A stretch of 64,000 nt of DNA, taken from Chitinophaga sp. CF118 (GTDB lineage Bacteria; Bacteroidota; Bacteroidia; Chitinophagales; Chitinophagaceae). The notes under the pieces are model-generated. The model worked only from the letters and a program-made list of their open reading frames with translations, was not told where the DNA came from and did not search any database. The position numbers and the translations under genes were made by a program. The DNA lies in assembly GCF_900112615.1 (NCBI RefSeq), contig NZ_FOMK01000011.1, positions 62,001-126,000 of the forward strand, in the 5' to 3' direction. How positions within the stretch are numbered: position 1 is the stretch's first letter; each line of letters starts with the position of its first letter. This document shows, piece by piece, positions 54,772-64,000 of the stretch.

Positions 54772-55359
54772 TTAAATTAGTTGCAGTAATGTTTCATGCA
54801 ATGACAGCACCTGGGGTATAACAAGCTGCTGCTCATCGTTATGGATCACATAATCACATAAGCGCATCTTGATATTTTCGTCTATTTGTTTGTTAATTCT
54901 GGCCAGTACTTCTTCCCGGCTTACGTTATCGCGTTTCATTACCCGGAGAAGGCGCATGGGCAATGGCGCAAAAACGCCAATGATCTTATCGAGGTATTGA
55001 GCTGATCCTGCTTCAAACAGGAGAGCCGCCTCTTTGATCACATAAGGGCTGGTTTGCTTTTGGGCCCATTCGTCGCTGTGGCGGATGGTAGCAGGATGTA
55101 CCAGGGAGTTTAGTAACTCCAGCTGATCTTTATCGTTAAAAACGATCTTTCCCAGTGCAGCCCGGTCCAGTATTCCATCGCTATTATAAATACTTTGTCC
55201 AAAGTGTTCTTTGATCTTATGCTTCAGGTCTTCGTCCGTGTGCATGATCTCTTTAGCAGCAGTATCTGCATAATATACGGGGATGCCCAGTAATTCAAAA
55301 ATTCTGCTGACCGTGCTTTTACCCGAGCCTATGCCTCCTGTGATACCTATTTTTAACAT
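54772..55359 (-). CDS. coaE: Dephospho-CoA kinase
   Basis: A 195-residue kinase that does the last step of CoA synthesis (3'-phosphorylation of dephospho-CoA). Seen: P-loop GITGGIGSGKSTVS, the family's DTAAKEIM and the VHPATIRHSDEW region, plus MKRDNVSREEVLARINKQ near the C-terminus. Length is normal. An intrinsic terminator separates it from yajC, so it probably has its own promoter, with the SNF2 gene downstream. Confidence 0.96.
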   Translation of the reverse strand: MLKIGITGGIGSGKSTVSRIFELLGIPVYYADTAAKEIMHTDEDLKHKIKEHFGQSIYNSDGILDRAALGKIVFNDKDQLELLNSLVHPATIRHSDEWAQKQTSPYVIKEAALLFEAGSAQYLDKIIGVFAPLPMRLLRVMKRDNVSREEVLARINKQIDENIKMRLCDYVIHNDEQQLVIPQVLSLHETLLQLI

Positions 55360-55371
55360 ACAAGTGCAAAT

Positions 55372-55409
55372 TCAAAAAAAAATCCCAAACTCCGTAAGGG
55401 AATTTGGGA
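55372..55409 (-). terminator. Terminator after yajC
   Basis: On the reverse strand TCCCAAATTCC and GGAGTTTGGGA form a stem with one mismatch, followed by TTTTTTTTT. It ends the nusB-DUF1573-yajC transcript before coaE. Confidence 0.8.
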
Positions 55410-55430
55410 CGCGCAATTTGTAAACTGCAA

Positions 55431-55781
55431 TTATTTAGTAGCAGCATTTTTCTGTTGTGCTGTAGTATATTCCATGCTTACAGCGGAACGTTCTATTTTA
55501 AGATATGTTCCAGCACTAACTTCTATCTGTATGGTATTATCGTCGTAGATCTTTTTCACTTTACCGTGAATACCGGCAATCGTTACGATTGGGTCGCCTT
55601 CACGAAGATTGCTGATAAAATCTTTTTGCAGTTTTGCCTTTTTAGTCTGGGGACGAATCATAAATAACCACATCACCACAATCATACCCCCGAAGAATAA
55701 TAAAGACACCATGGAAGAACCACCGCCTTGTGCGCCTCCGGTTGGAGACATCAGTAAAATGTTCAGCATGTTAATGTACAT
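55431..55781 (-). CDS. yajC: Preprotein translocase subunit YajC
   Basis: A 116-residue protein with a single N-terminal transmembrane helix (VSLLFFGGMIVVMWLFMI) and the YajC signature RPQTKKAKLQKDFISNLREGDPIVTIAGIHG (read in parts). It associates with SecDF. The ATG at 55781 is used; an ATG four codons later is possible. It is preceded by the DUF1573 gene (41 bp) on the same strand. Confidence 0.95.
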   Translation of the reverse strand: MYINMLNILLMSPTGGAQGGGSSMVSLLFFGGMIVVMWLFMIRPQTKKAKLQKDFISNLREGDPIVTIAGIHGKVKKIYDDNTIQIEVSAGTYLKIERSAVSMEYTTAQQKNAATK

Positions 55782-55822
55782 CGTATTAGTTTGTATTTGT
55801 TGTTTTTAGCTTCTGTTTCGTT

Positions 55823-56254
55823 CTATTGTTTTACAACAACGCATTGTATTTTAGGCCCTTGTACTACCGGAGGATTGGTATTGGCATTGATCGTAATTTC
55901 CTTTTCGGTGAATCCGTCTTTGCCAGCACTGTTGAATACCACTTTCATATAGGCGCTTTTTCCAGGTCTTAGAGGTTCTTTTGGCCAGTCTGGTACGGTG
56001 CAGCCACAGCTTGAGGTGGCATCTGTAATCAGCAGGTCTTTATTGCCGGTGTTTGTAAATTTAAAGGAATATTCCACCTTTTCACCTGCTATCACATTGC
56101 CAAAGTTATGCACCATCTCATCAAAAGTAATGACAGGTGCACCTTTCGAGGTATCTGCGCTATTGTGTTGCGCATCGCCTTTACGGTTACCTGAACTGCC
56201 GCAGGCTCCCAGTAAAAGGCAGCCGCAGGCAAGTATAAAGAGTTGCTTTTTCAT
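55823..56254 (-). CDS. DUF1573 lipoprotein
   Basis: A 143-residue predicted lipoprotein (LLLGAC). The DUF1573 Ig-like fold is visible: FDEMVHNFGNVIAGEKVEYSFKFTNTGNKDL and SSCGCTVPDWPKEPLRPGKSAYMKV (in parts). Members are surface or periplasmic proteins of unknown role. It lies between nusB and yajC, a conserved order in this phylum. The ATG at 56254 gives the lipobox signal; the longer frame does not. Confidence 0.9.
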   Translation of the reverse strand: MKKQLFILACGCLLLGACGSSGNRKGDAQHNSADTSKGAPVITFDEMVHNFGNVIAGEKVEYSFKFTNTGNKDLLITDATSSCGCTVPDWPKEPLRPGKSAYMKVVFNSAGKDGFTEKEITINANTNPPVVQGPKIQCVVVKQ

Positions 56255-56281
56255 ATTGAGATTGATTGCACTCAAAAATAA

Positions 56282-57211
56282 CTATTTTTTTGTACGGTCA
56301 ATTTTCTTTATCTGGTTAGACTGATCAAGGTCTTTCAGGATATTGTCCAGGATACCGTTCACAAACTGCCCGCTCTGTGGAGTGCTGTATGCTTTGGCCA
56401 GGTCAATATATTCATTGATCGTCACTTTGGTAGGGATGGTAGGGAAGTAAAGAAATTCACATACACCCATTTCCATCAGCAGCATATCTACAGCCGCAAT
56501 ACGTTCAGGATCCCAGTTCTGTAATTTTGGCTTGATCAGTTCAAGGCAGTAGTCTTTCTTATCAAGTACCGTCAGCAGCAATTCTTTAGCATATTCCAGT
56601 TTTTCTTTGCTGATCAGCTGTAAAAAGTTGAACAGGTGTGGCTTATGCATGTAATTGGCAGTCAGGAGTGACATCATCTCTTCATCATCACCCCAGTGCA
56701 GGAAACTGTCTTCCATGTGCTGAATGAACAGTTCACTTTTTGACATTACCTCCTTATACAGGAATTCTATGATCTCCTTTTCTGCTGTTTTAGTGCGGGA
56801 AGGTTCCTTGATATAGTTCTGATAGGTGTCTGTTGCCACCAGCTCATTATACAGTTTGCGCAGCATATCCGCCTCTGGCAGGTATTTCAGCTTCCACTGT
56901 TCCAGGTTTACCTGGAAGCCTTTATCATTAATAATCTGGAAAATAAATTCGTTGCCTGCGATTTTTGTATTCACCCGCAGGTCTGCTGCAGAAGGGAGGT
57001 GTTTGGATGCTCTTGCCTGGGAATCTGTCTCAGCATACTGAGCCACCTGCGTCAGGCTATAGAGTAAATAGGTAAAGATCTGACTGGTCTGGTCCAGCTT
57101 CTCGCTTAACAGGCTGGTGGCCGTACCTGGCTTTATTGTACCTGGCTCCATTGTTTCCAGGGCATAAAGAGTTTGCATCACCTTCACCCGGATATTTCTT
57201 CTACTAATCAT
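56282..57211 (-). CDS. nusB: Transcription antitermination factor NusB
   Basis: A 309-residue NusB. The N-terminal MISRRNIRVKVMQTLYALE is the standard start, but residues about 25-175 are an extra helical region inserted before the usual C-terminal NusB body (LLLTVLDKKDYCLELIKPKL ... RIAAVDMLLMEMGVCEFLYFPTIPTKVTINEYIDLAKAYS, in parts). NusB with NusE binds boxA in rRNA transcripts. The long form is usual in Bacteroidota. The ATG at 57211 is preferred. It heads the nusB-DUF1573-yajC operon and has a promoter box at 57246-57239. Confidence 0.94.
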   Translation of the reverse strand: MISRRNIRVKVMQTLYALETMEPGTIKPGTATSLLSEKLDQTSQIFTYLLYSLTQVAQYAETDSQARASKHLPSAADLRVNTKIAGNEFIFQIINDKGFQVNLEQWKLKYLPEADMLRKLYNELVATDTYQNYIKEPSRTKTAEKEIIEFLYKEVMSKSELFIQHMEDSFLHWGDDEEMMSLLTANYMHKPHLFNFLQLISKEKLEYAKELLLTVLDKKDYCLELIKPKLQNWDPERIAAVDMLLMEMGVCEFLYFPTIPTKVTINEYIDLAKAYSTPQSGQFVNGILDNILKDLDQSNQIKKIDRTKK

Positions 57212-57238
57212 CTTATAATCAAGAACTGTATGAGGCGG

Positions 57239-57246
57239 CAAAGCTA
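57239..57246 (-). promoter_or_regulatory. Promoter -7 box of the nusB operon
   Basis: Reverse strand TAGCTTTG fits TAnnTTTG with a TTTG element 18 bp upstream as -33 and the ATG 27 bp downstream. Confidence 0.6.
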
Positions 57247-57368
57247 GGGAAAAAAACTGAACTGCAAACTTTCCACTATCTGTTCAGGATTGTTTTAACA
57301 AAGGCTAAACAGGTCGTGTCAGGTTTTGGCTGAAAAAATGGCATTTTTGTCAGGGACCTTAAGATAGC

Positions 57369-57376
57369 TATATTTG
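57369..57376 (+). promoter_or_regulatory. Promoter -7 box of groES-groEL
   Basis: TATATTTG fits TAnnTTTG; a TTTTTG element lies 19 bp upstream. The 5' leader would be about 90 bases. No CIRCE palindrome (TTAGCACTC-N9-GAGTGCTAA) is found in the upstream 230 bp. Confidence 0.6.
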
Positions 57377-57471
57377 ATAACTGAAAATTTGACCAGAAAA
57401 AAGCCTTGGCACAATTATCGTGGACTTGTGAAACATAATACTCAACTTACCTTTTTAAAAAGTATAATTAT

Positions 57472-57753
57472 ATGGCAAAAGATTTAAGTATTAAACCCTT
57501 GGCTGACAGGGTGATAGTGAAACCCGCAGCAGCAGAAGAAAAAACTGCCGGTGGTATCATCATCCCGGATACTGCAAAAGAAAAACCACAGAGAGGTACT
57601 GTAGTTGCAGCTGGTCCTGGTAAAAAAGATGAACCTGTAACCGTTAAAGTTGGTGATACTGTATTATATGGTAAATACTCAGGTACTGAAATCAGTATCG
57701 AAGGTGGTGATTACTTAATCATGCGTGAATCTGACATTTTAGCAATTGTTTAA
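57472..57753 (+). CDS. groES: Co-chaperonin GroES
   Basis: A 93-residue GroES. Family features: IKPLADRVIVKPAAAEEKTAGGIIIPDTAKEKPQ (the mobile loop is EEKTAGGIIIPDTA), TVLYGKYSGTEI and the C-terminal MRESDILAI. It caps GroEL during protein folding. groEL follows 54 bp downstream as an operon. Confidence 0.98.
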   Translation: MAKDLSIKPLADRVIVKPAAAEEKTAGGIIIPDTAKEKPQRGTVVAAGPGKKDEPVTVKVGDTVLYGKYSGTEISIEGGDYLIMRESDILAIV

Positions 57754-57807
57754 GAAACATCGCTAGGAACATCACAATCTTAAAATTTAAAAAAATCACA
57801 AGCTATT

Positions 57808-59442
<1,635 letters not shown>

Positions 59443-59465
59443 TATCGTACAACAGGAAAATAATA

Positions 59466-59502
59466 GAAAAGGGGGAAATGGCGCAAGCCTTTCCCCCTTT
59501 TT
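59466..59502 (+). terminator. Terminator after groEL
   Basis: GAAAAGGGGGAAA / TTTCCCCCTTTTTC stem with an 11-base loop and a T-run. Confidence 0.9.
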
Positions 59503-59517
59503 CCATTTATAAAACTG

Positions 59518-59525
59518 TAACTTTG
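59518..59525 (+). promoter_or_regulatory. -7 box of the FKBP pair
   Basis: TAACTTTG fits TAnnTTTG, 24 bp before the ATG at 59550. Confidence 0.5.
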
Positions 59526-59549
59526 GCCCATTTTACCCGTTATACTGTC

Positions 59550-60038
59550 ATGAACGTAATTTTACGCTACTATCTGTTATTTCTGCTAGTGCTTACGGGG
59601 TGTTCCAAACAAGAATACGCCAATGAAACATATGAAGGTGTGGTGGATACAATCGCTAAACAGGATGTGCAGATCCAGGCATACATCAGTTCGCATAACC
59701 TGACCATGCAAAAGGATCCAACAGGTATGTATTACAAGATCTATCTGGCAGGAGATTCACTTCGTATGACCGAAAACTCTGTTCCAACCATCATTTATAC
59801 CCGTAGTAACCTGCAGGATAGCCTGCTCGATGCTTCCTTCGGCAGTACCAACTTTGACGGCCGCAAACTGAAAGACCATATCGTAGGCTGGCAGATCGGT
59901 CTCCAACAAATAGGAAAAGGTGGCAAAATACTGATGATCATCCCTTCTCCGCTGGCTTTTGGTAAAGAAGCCGTAGGCAATATTATTCCGGCTAATACTA
60001 TTCTCGTTTGTGAAGTAGAGCTGGTAGACTTTCAATAA
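59550..60038 (+). CDS. FKBP-type peptidyl-prolyl isomerase-like lipoprotein, copy 1
   Basis: A 162-residue predicted lipoprotein (VLTGCSKQ). The C-terminal domain matches FKBP, with HIVGWQIGLQQIGKGGKILMIIP and NIIPANTILVCEVELVDF (in parts). The usual Phe-Asp active-site step (FDSS) is replaced by a DSLLDASFGSTNF stretch, so activity is doubtful. It may work as a periplasmic chaperone. It starts a two-gene unit; copy 2 follows after 35 bp. The ATG at 59550 gives the lipoprotein signal. Confidence 0.82.
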   Translation: MNVILRYYLLFLLVLTGCSKQEYANETYEGVVDTIAKQDVQIQAYISSHNLTMQKDPTGMYYKIYLAGDSLRMTENSVPTIIYTRSNLQDSLLDASFGSTNFDGRKLKDHIVGWQIGLQQIGKGGKILMIIPSPLAFGKEAVGNIIPANTILVCEVELVDFQ

Positions 60039-60073
60039 TTTCATTAACCTATATAATCAATAAAAGAACAAGC

Positions 60074-60565
60074 ATGAGGAATCTATTATTATTAAGTGGA
60101 TTATTCGTTTTATTAATGACTGCCTGTAAGAAAGATGATGCACCAGTGTATGTTGATCCTTATCCACAGTTTGCAAAAGACACGGCTGCTATTGGGGTAT
60201 TTCTAGCAGCAAATAACCTGGAAGCTGTCAAGGATTCTTCAGGTATTTTTTATAAAATAGAAAACCCGGGAAATGGAGTAGACAGTGTGAGATATGAAGG
60301 TACAACAGTGACTGTATTGTACCGTGGCAATATAATGGGGAATACGGCTGCATTTGATTCTACCGGTACTACTCCACGTCCTTTTGTATATGGCCAGTTG
60401 ATACGCGGGTTCAGGTTTGCAGTACGTCATATCACCAAAGGAGGAAAAATTACTGTGTATTTGCCTTCTTTCTACGGTTACGGAATGGTGGATCAGAACG
60501 GTATTCCTGCTAACTCTATATTAGTGTTTCATGTTGAAATGACAGACATTACAGATCCAAAATAA
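60074..60565 (+). CDS. FKBP-type peptidyl-prolyl isomerase lipoprotein, copy 2
   Basis: A 163-residue predicted lipoprotein (LMTACKKD). The FKBP domain is better kept than in copy 1: VTVLYRGNIMGNTAAFDSTG (active-site Phe-Asp), GQLIRGFRFAVRHITKGGKITVYLP and NSILVFHVEMTDI. The core Trp seen in most FKBPs is Phe here. It likely isomerises prolyl bonds in exported proteins. Its gene is 35 bp downstream of copy 1, probably a tandem duplicate. A hairpin terminator follows. Confidence 0.88.
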   Translation: MRNLLLLSGLFVLLMTACKKDDAPVYVDPYPQFAKDTAAIGVFLAANNLEAVKDSSGIFYKIENPGNGVDSVRYEGTTVTVLYRGNIMGNTAAFDSTGTTPRPFVYGQLIRGFRFAVRHITKGGKITVYLPSFYGYGMVDQNGIPANSILVFHVEMTDITDPK

Positions 60566-60607
60566 AGATGAAAATATTGAATCATCCTGAAAAAGCTGAT
60601 GGTTAAA

Positions 60608-60650
60608 AGAAACTCCCGGTTGCATCATGTAGCCGGGAGTTTCTTTTTAT
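60608..60650 (+). terminator. Terminator after the FKBP pair
   Basis: AGAAACTCCCGG / CCGGGAGTTTCT perfect 12-bp stem, 13-base loop, then TTTTTA. Confidence 0.9.
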
Positions 60651-60668
60651 TTCGAATATTGAATACAC

Positions 60669-60676
60669 TAAATTTG
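60669..60676 (+). promoter_or_regulatory. -7 box of sdaA
   Basis: TAAATTTG fits TAnnTTTG, 17 bp before the GTG start at 60694. Confidence 0.45.
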
Positions 60677-60693
60677 TTCAAATTCCCAACCAC

Positions 60694-62127
60694 GTGGCAC
60701 ACGAATGTATTTCGGTATTTGATATTTTTAAGATAGGCGTAGGTCCTTCCAGTTCTCACACATTAGGCCCATGGAGGGCTTCCCTTCAGTTTCTGCAGGA
60801 ATTACAGGATGCCGGAAGGCAGTTGTCTGAGGTGGAGTCTGTAAGTACATTATTATACGGTTCACTTGCCAAAACCGGGCACGGCCACGGTACAGACATC
60901 GCTGTTCTGCTCGGTCTCTGCGGTGATGACCCCGTTACCTTCGATGTTAATAAAATCAATGAAAAGACGGATGATATCCGCCGGAATAAAACGCTGTTAC
61001 TGGGCGGTGTTCATCCTGTTCCTTTTGATCCTCTGACAGATATCGTTTTCCTGTATGAAGAGTCTCTGCCCTTTCATCCCAATGCACTCACATTCCTGGT
61101 TACTTTTACCGATGGTACACAACAGGCAGCTACCTACTATTCTATTGGTGGTGGCTTTGTAGTGAAAGAAGGTGTGGAGAAAGGCAAAAGCCTCATACAG
61201 GTAGATCTGCCCTTCCCGATAGATACTGCCCGGCAGCTGTTACAGTTTTGTATCAAAACCGGCTATTCCATTTCAGAACTGGTGATGGAAAACGAACACG
61301 CATGGCGTTCTGAAGCAGCAACAAGAAAAGGTATCCTCGATATATGGCAGGTGATGAAAGAATGTACTTTCCGTGGGTCGAATACCACCGGCGAATTACC
61401 CGGTGGATTAAAAGTAGCCCGTCGTGCAGCTGCCCTCAATAAAAAATTATTAAAAGGCAATACTTATACAGATTATGATTCCTGGATTACAGCTATCCGG
61501 CAAGGTGGTAACCACTTTGCCTATACGCTGGACTGGGTAAGCTGTTTTGCCCTTGCCGTAAATGAAGAAAATGCTTCCTTTGGAAGAGTTGTTACAGCAC
61601 CCACAAACGGGGCGGCTGGTGTGATTCCCGCGGTATTGCAGTACTTCACCATTTTCTGCGATGGTTACAGCGAGGATAAAATCATTCAGTTCATGCTCAC
61701 CGCTTCTGAAATAGGCAGCATCTTTAAAAAGCGATCCACTATTTCAGCCGCAATGGGTGGCTGTCAGGCGGAAATAGGCGTGTCTTCCGCTATGGCGGCG
61801 GCAGCCCTCACAGAATGCCTGGGCGGTTCACAGCGGCAAGTACTGATGGCAGCAGAAATAGCGATGGAACACCACCTCGGACTAACCTGCGACCCTATTG
61901 GCGGACTGGTACAGATACCCTGCATAGAAAGGAATACCATGGGTGCTATCAAAGCGATTACAGCATCCCAGCTGGCATTGCAAAGCAATCCGGAACTGGC
62001 TAAAGTATCTCTGGATGCAGTCGTGAAAACCATGTGGGAAACCGCACTGGATATGAATAGTAAATACAAAGAAACGTCCGACGGTGGGCTGGCTGTAAAT
62101 ATCCCTATCAGTCTTCCCGAGTGTTGA
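60694..62127 (+). CDS. sdaA: L-serine ammonia-lyase (iron-sulfur type), GTG start
   Basis: A 477-residue single-chain L-serine dehydratase that converts serine to pyruvate and ammonia using a [4Fe-4S] cluster. The beta domain has SVFDIFKIGVGPSSSHTLGPW; the alpha domain has APTNGAAGVIPAVLQYF, GGCQAEIGVSSAMAAAALTE and GLTCDPIGGLVQIPCIERN, containing the cluster cysteines. The start is GTG at 60694; the first ATG nearby is out of frame and no in-frame ATG lies before the SVFDIF motif. Domain order (beta then alpha) is the type common in many bacteria. Confidence 0.95.
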   Translation: MAHECISVFDIFKIGVGPSSSHTLGPWRASLQFLQELQDAGRQLSEVESVSTLLYGSLAKTGHGHGTDIAVLLGLCGDDPVTFDVNKINEKTDDIRRNKTLLLGGVHPVPFDPLTDIVFLYEESLPFHPNALTFLVTFTDGTQQAATYYSIGGGFVVKEGVEKGKSLIQVDLPFPIDTARQLLQFCIKTGYSISELVMENEHAWRSEAATRKGILDIWQVMKECTFRGSNTTGELPGGLKVARRAAALNKKLLKGNTYTDYDSWITAIRQGGNHFAYTLDWVSCFALAVNEENASFGRVVTAPTNGAAGVIPAVLQYFTIFCDGYSEDKIIQFMLTASEIGSIFKKRSTISAAMGGCQAEIGVSSAMAAAALTECLGGSQRQVLMAAEIAMEHHLGLTCDPIGGLVQIPCIERNTMGAIKAITASQLALQSNPELAKVSLDAVVKTMWETALDMNSKYKETSDGGLAVNIPISLPEC

Positions 62128-62245
62128 TCTGATATGTACACAGAATGCTATCCATATATTCCGGAGAGCCTCTGCTAAATGTTATTTATTTCGATCCACT
62201 GAACCTTCCTGCAACAATTCCTGAAAGTTTTTTTATTCAGTCCAC

Positions 62246-62286
62246 AGAATGCTTCCTGGAACTCATCGGTTTGCGTGAAGCATTCT
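62246..62286. repeat. Inverted repeat downstream of sdaA
   Basis: AGAATGCTTC / GAAGCATTCT, perfect 10-bp arms with a 21-base loop and no clear T-run. It is about 120 bp past the sdaA stop and 44 bp before the next ATG, so it may be a leader or terminator structure. Confidence 0.5.
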
Positions 62287-62329
62287 ACATTATTTCCGTA
62301 TATTGTTCGAATATACCTACAGCAAAGCT

Positions 62330-64000
62330 ATGAGAACATTAACGTGTCTCCTCCTGATCCTTTTTCCTGCAACCCTGCTGGCACAACAGTTTGGAGGTAA
62401 TCCACCATCCATGAAGTGGAACCAGATCAATACGGATACGGTAAGGATTATCTTTCCCCGCGGACTGGAATCCCAAGGCCAACGGGTAGCCAACCTTGTA
62501 CATTATATCAATCGCTATACACGCCCTTCTATCGGCGGCCTGCAAAGGAAAGTAAACATCGTTCTGCAGAACCAGACACTCGAATCTAACGGCTACGTAC
62601 AATTAGGTCCCTTCCGTTCAGAGTTTTATCTCACACCACCACCGTCTTCTACAGACCTGGGATCACTGAACTGGGAAGAACAATTGTCTGTACATGAATA
62701 CCGGCATGTGTTGCAGAATAGCAACTTCCGGCAGGGGGTATCTAAAGTTGCATCCTATGTGCTGGGCGAAATGGGCCAGGCTGCTGTGACCAATATAGCT
62801 GTACCCAACTGGTTCTGGGAAGGAGATGCGGTAACTATGGAAACTGCATTAAGTCCACAGGGAAGGGGAAGACTGCCATCCTTCTTTGATGGCTTCAGGG
62901 CTTTCTCCCTTGAAAAGAAAAACTACAATTACATGAAGATCCGCAACGGATCTTTTGTTGATTATATGCCCAATCATTATAACCTGGGCTATCTGATGAG
63001 TGTTTACGGACGTGAACATTACGGACGTACTTTCTGGAAAGATGTGACGATAGACGCTGTTCGTTACCGTGGGCTGTTCTATCCATTTTCCCAAAGCCTG
63101 AAACGGCGCACCGGGAAAAACGTGATAGAATTCTATCACGCCATGTTACAGGAATACCAACCCATATGGAACAACTATGCAGCTGAAAACAGCACTCCGG
63201 GAAAACCAGTGCTGGAAACACCGAAAACTGTTACCAACTATAAATATATCTACACCGTAAAACCCGGTCAGTGGATTGTATATAAAGCGGCGTATAACCA
63301 TGTACCCGGCTTCTTTTTGATAGACAGTACCGGAAAGCAACAACTGATTACACGCCCGGGTATTAATTTCGACGATTATTTTAGCTATCGTAATGGCAGG
63401 ATCATCTGGACAGAAGCCCGCTTTCATCCACGCTGGGCATGGAAGGATTATTCAGTAATCAGGCTGTATGACCGGGCTACCGGTCGTACCTCAACATTGA
63501 CACATGGCACAAGGTATTTCTCTCCGGATATTACCGCAGATGGGAAAAGGATAGTAGCAGTTGTTACTCTGCCTTCCCAGCAGTTCGGATTGCAATTGCT
63601 GGACGGAGAAACAGGTAAGGTATTGTCATCTTTGCCTAATCCGGAAAACTGGTATTATACCTTTCCGAAGTTCTCTGCAGATGAACAGTTTATCATCAGT
63701 AATGTACGCAATCAGCAGGGACAGATGGCCATGATCCGCCAGTCAGTCACTACCGGCACAACAGAACAGCTTACACCCTTCAAATATACAGTGCTGGGCA
63801 TTCCGGAGGTACAACATGATACCATTTATTACACAGCTTCCTATAAAGATGTAGATAACGTATACGCCATAACGCCGTCGGACAAAAAAGTTTGCCAGGT
63901 AACAAAACATCCGAATGGAGTGCTGCATGCAACAATAGATCCTGTATCACAACAGATCGTATATAGTGGTTTCACTACTAAAGGATATGCATTGTATGAA
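62330..64000 (+). CDS. Secreted protein with HExxH motif and beta-propeller (3' end outside window)
   Basis: The frame opens with ATG at 62330 and stays open to the window edge (557 codons seen). It begins with signal peptide MRTLTCLLLILFPATLLAQ. Residues about 30-270 resemble a zinc-peptidase-like domain with HEYRH (in QLSVHEYRHVLQNSNF), a HExxH motif, and a later WFWEGDAVTMETALS that could supply the third ligand. Residues about 300-557 look like TolB/WD40-like propeller blades (YTVKPGQWIVYKAAY, SPDITADGKRIVAVV, PKFSADEQFIISNV). It is probably a periplasmic or outer-membrane-linked metallopeptidase-like protein; function unknown. Confidence 0.8.
   Translation, partial: MRTLTCLLLILFPATLLAQQFGGNPPSMKWNQINTDTVRIIFPRGLESQGQRVANLVHYINRYTRPSIGGLQRKVNIVLQNQTLESNGYVQLGPFRSEFYLTPPPSSTDLGSLNWEEQLSVHEYRHVLQNSNFRQGVSKVASYVLGEMGQAAVTNIAVPNWFWEGDAVTMETALSPQGRGRLPSFFDGFRAFSLEKKNYNYMKIRNGSFVDYMPNHYNLGYLMSVYGREHYGRTFWKDVTIDAVRYRGLFYPFSQSLKRRTGKNVIEFYHAMLQEYQPIWNNYAAENSTPGKPVLETPKTVTNYKYIYTVKPGQWIVYKAAYNHVPGFFLIDSTGKQQLITRPGINFDDYFSYRNGRIIWTEARFHPRWAWKDYSVIRLYDRATGRTSTLTHGTRYFSPDITADGKRIVAVVTLPSQQFGLQLLDGETGKVLSSLPNPENWYYTFPKFSADEQFIISNVRNQQGQMAMIRQSVTTGTTEQLTPFKYTVLGIPEVQHDTIYYTASYKDVDNVYAITPSDKKVCQVTKHPNGVLHATIDPVSQQIVYSGFTTKGYALYE

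Noticed and set aside
57405..57421. Possible sigma-54 promoter (TTGGCAC-N5-TCGT) upstream of groES
   Set aside because: The -24 half is good but the -12 GC is replaced by GT. A better Bacteroidota-type promoter lies just upstream.
57241..57472. CIRCE element upstream of groES
   Set aside because: No TTAGCACTC or GAGTGCTAA is present.
62145..62333. 62-codon frame ending in an ATGA overlap with the propeller-protein gene
   Set aside because: The overlap is suggestive of coupling, but the translated sequence has no signal, motif or recognisable family and covers the inverted repeat at 62246-62286. More likely a chance frame in the spacer.

Overview
The window looks like a chromosomal segment of a Chitinophaga-like member of the Bacteroidota (Chitinophagaceae). 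Four things in the sequence support this: TAnnTTTG-type -7 promoter boxes upstream of many genes; type IX secretion (T9SS) C-terminal sorting domains on two subtilisin-like proteases; a fused SecDF; and the gene order nusB - DUF1573 lipoprotein - yajC - coaE. Nearly all of the window is protein coding. I see no tRNA, rRNA, CRISPR array, transposase or phage gene. The assignment is by family recognition and was not checked against a database.

Layout. 1-1.5 kb: lipid/ribosome operon (DUF177, rpmF, plsX; plsX runs off the left edge). 1.6-9.3 kb: hybrid histidine kinase, fructosamine-kinase-like protein, DUF3810 membrane zinc-site protein, large GH63-type glucosidase, arginase. 9.5-13 kb: acyl-CoA dehydrogenase, YggS-type PLP protein, secreted thioredoxin-fold protein. 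13.2-16.2 kb: small envelope/stress-type proteins and a DUF1080 hydrolase. 16.2-18.1 kb: a Crp/Fnr regulator facing a GcvH-like protein without its lipoyl lysine and a methyltransferase, with two FNR-type palindromes between them. 18.3-21.7 kb: a second DUF1080 protein and a cytochrome-c-linked propeller dehydrogenase. 22-31 kb: dcd, a phosphopantetheinyl transferase, aroK, DUF423, an alpha/beta hydrolase, ftsK, lolA and lpd. 31-45 kb: five secreted or lipid-anchored proteases (two S8 and three M57-like) interleaved with methyltransferase, mutase, M23 peptidase and aminotransferase genes. 45-51 kb: DUF4397 lipoprotein, class-A-beta-lactamase-like hydrolase, secDF. 51-57 kb: GH5 glycosidase, SNF2 helicase, coaE, yajC, DUF1573, nusB. 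57.5-64 kb: groES-groEL, two FKBP-type lipoproteins, L-serine dehydratase, and the start of a HExxH/beta-propeller secreted protein that runs off the right edge.

The genes together suggest a polymer-degrading, protein-secreting heterotroph: Sec machinery (secDF, yajC), LolA, T9SS cargo, glycosidases and proteases, plus amino-acid turnover (arginase, aspartate aminotransferase, serine dehydratase, branched or short acyl-CoA oxidation, a methylmalonyl-CoA-mutase-type subunit, lipoamide dehydrogenase).

The most interesting points are: (1) the Fnr-like regulator with two palindromes 22 bp apart, placed for class-II activation of a gene encoding a non-lipoylatable GcvH homologue and a methyltransferase; (2) a two-protease module flanked by a 34-bp direct repeat that carries a promoter box; (3) a roughly 150-bp nested inverted-repeat element after secDF; (4) a perfect 27-bp-arm palindrome without a U-tract next to aspC.
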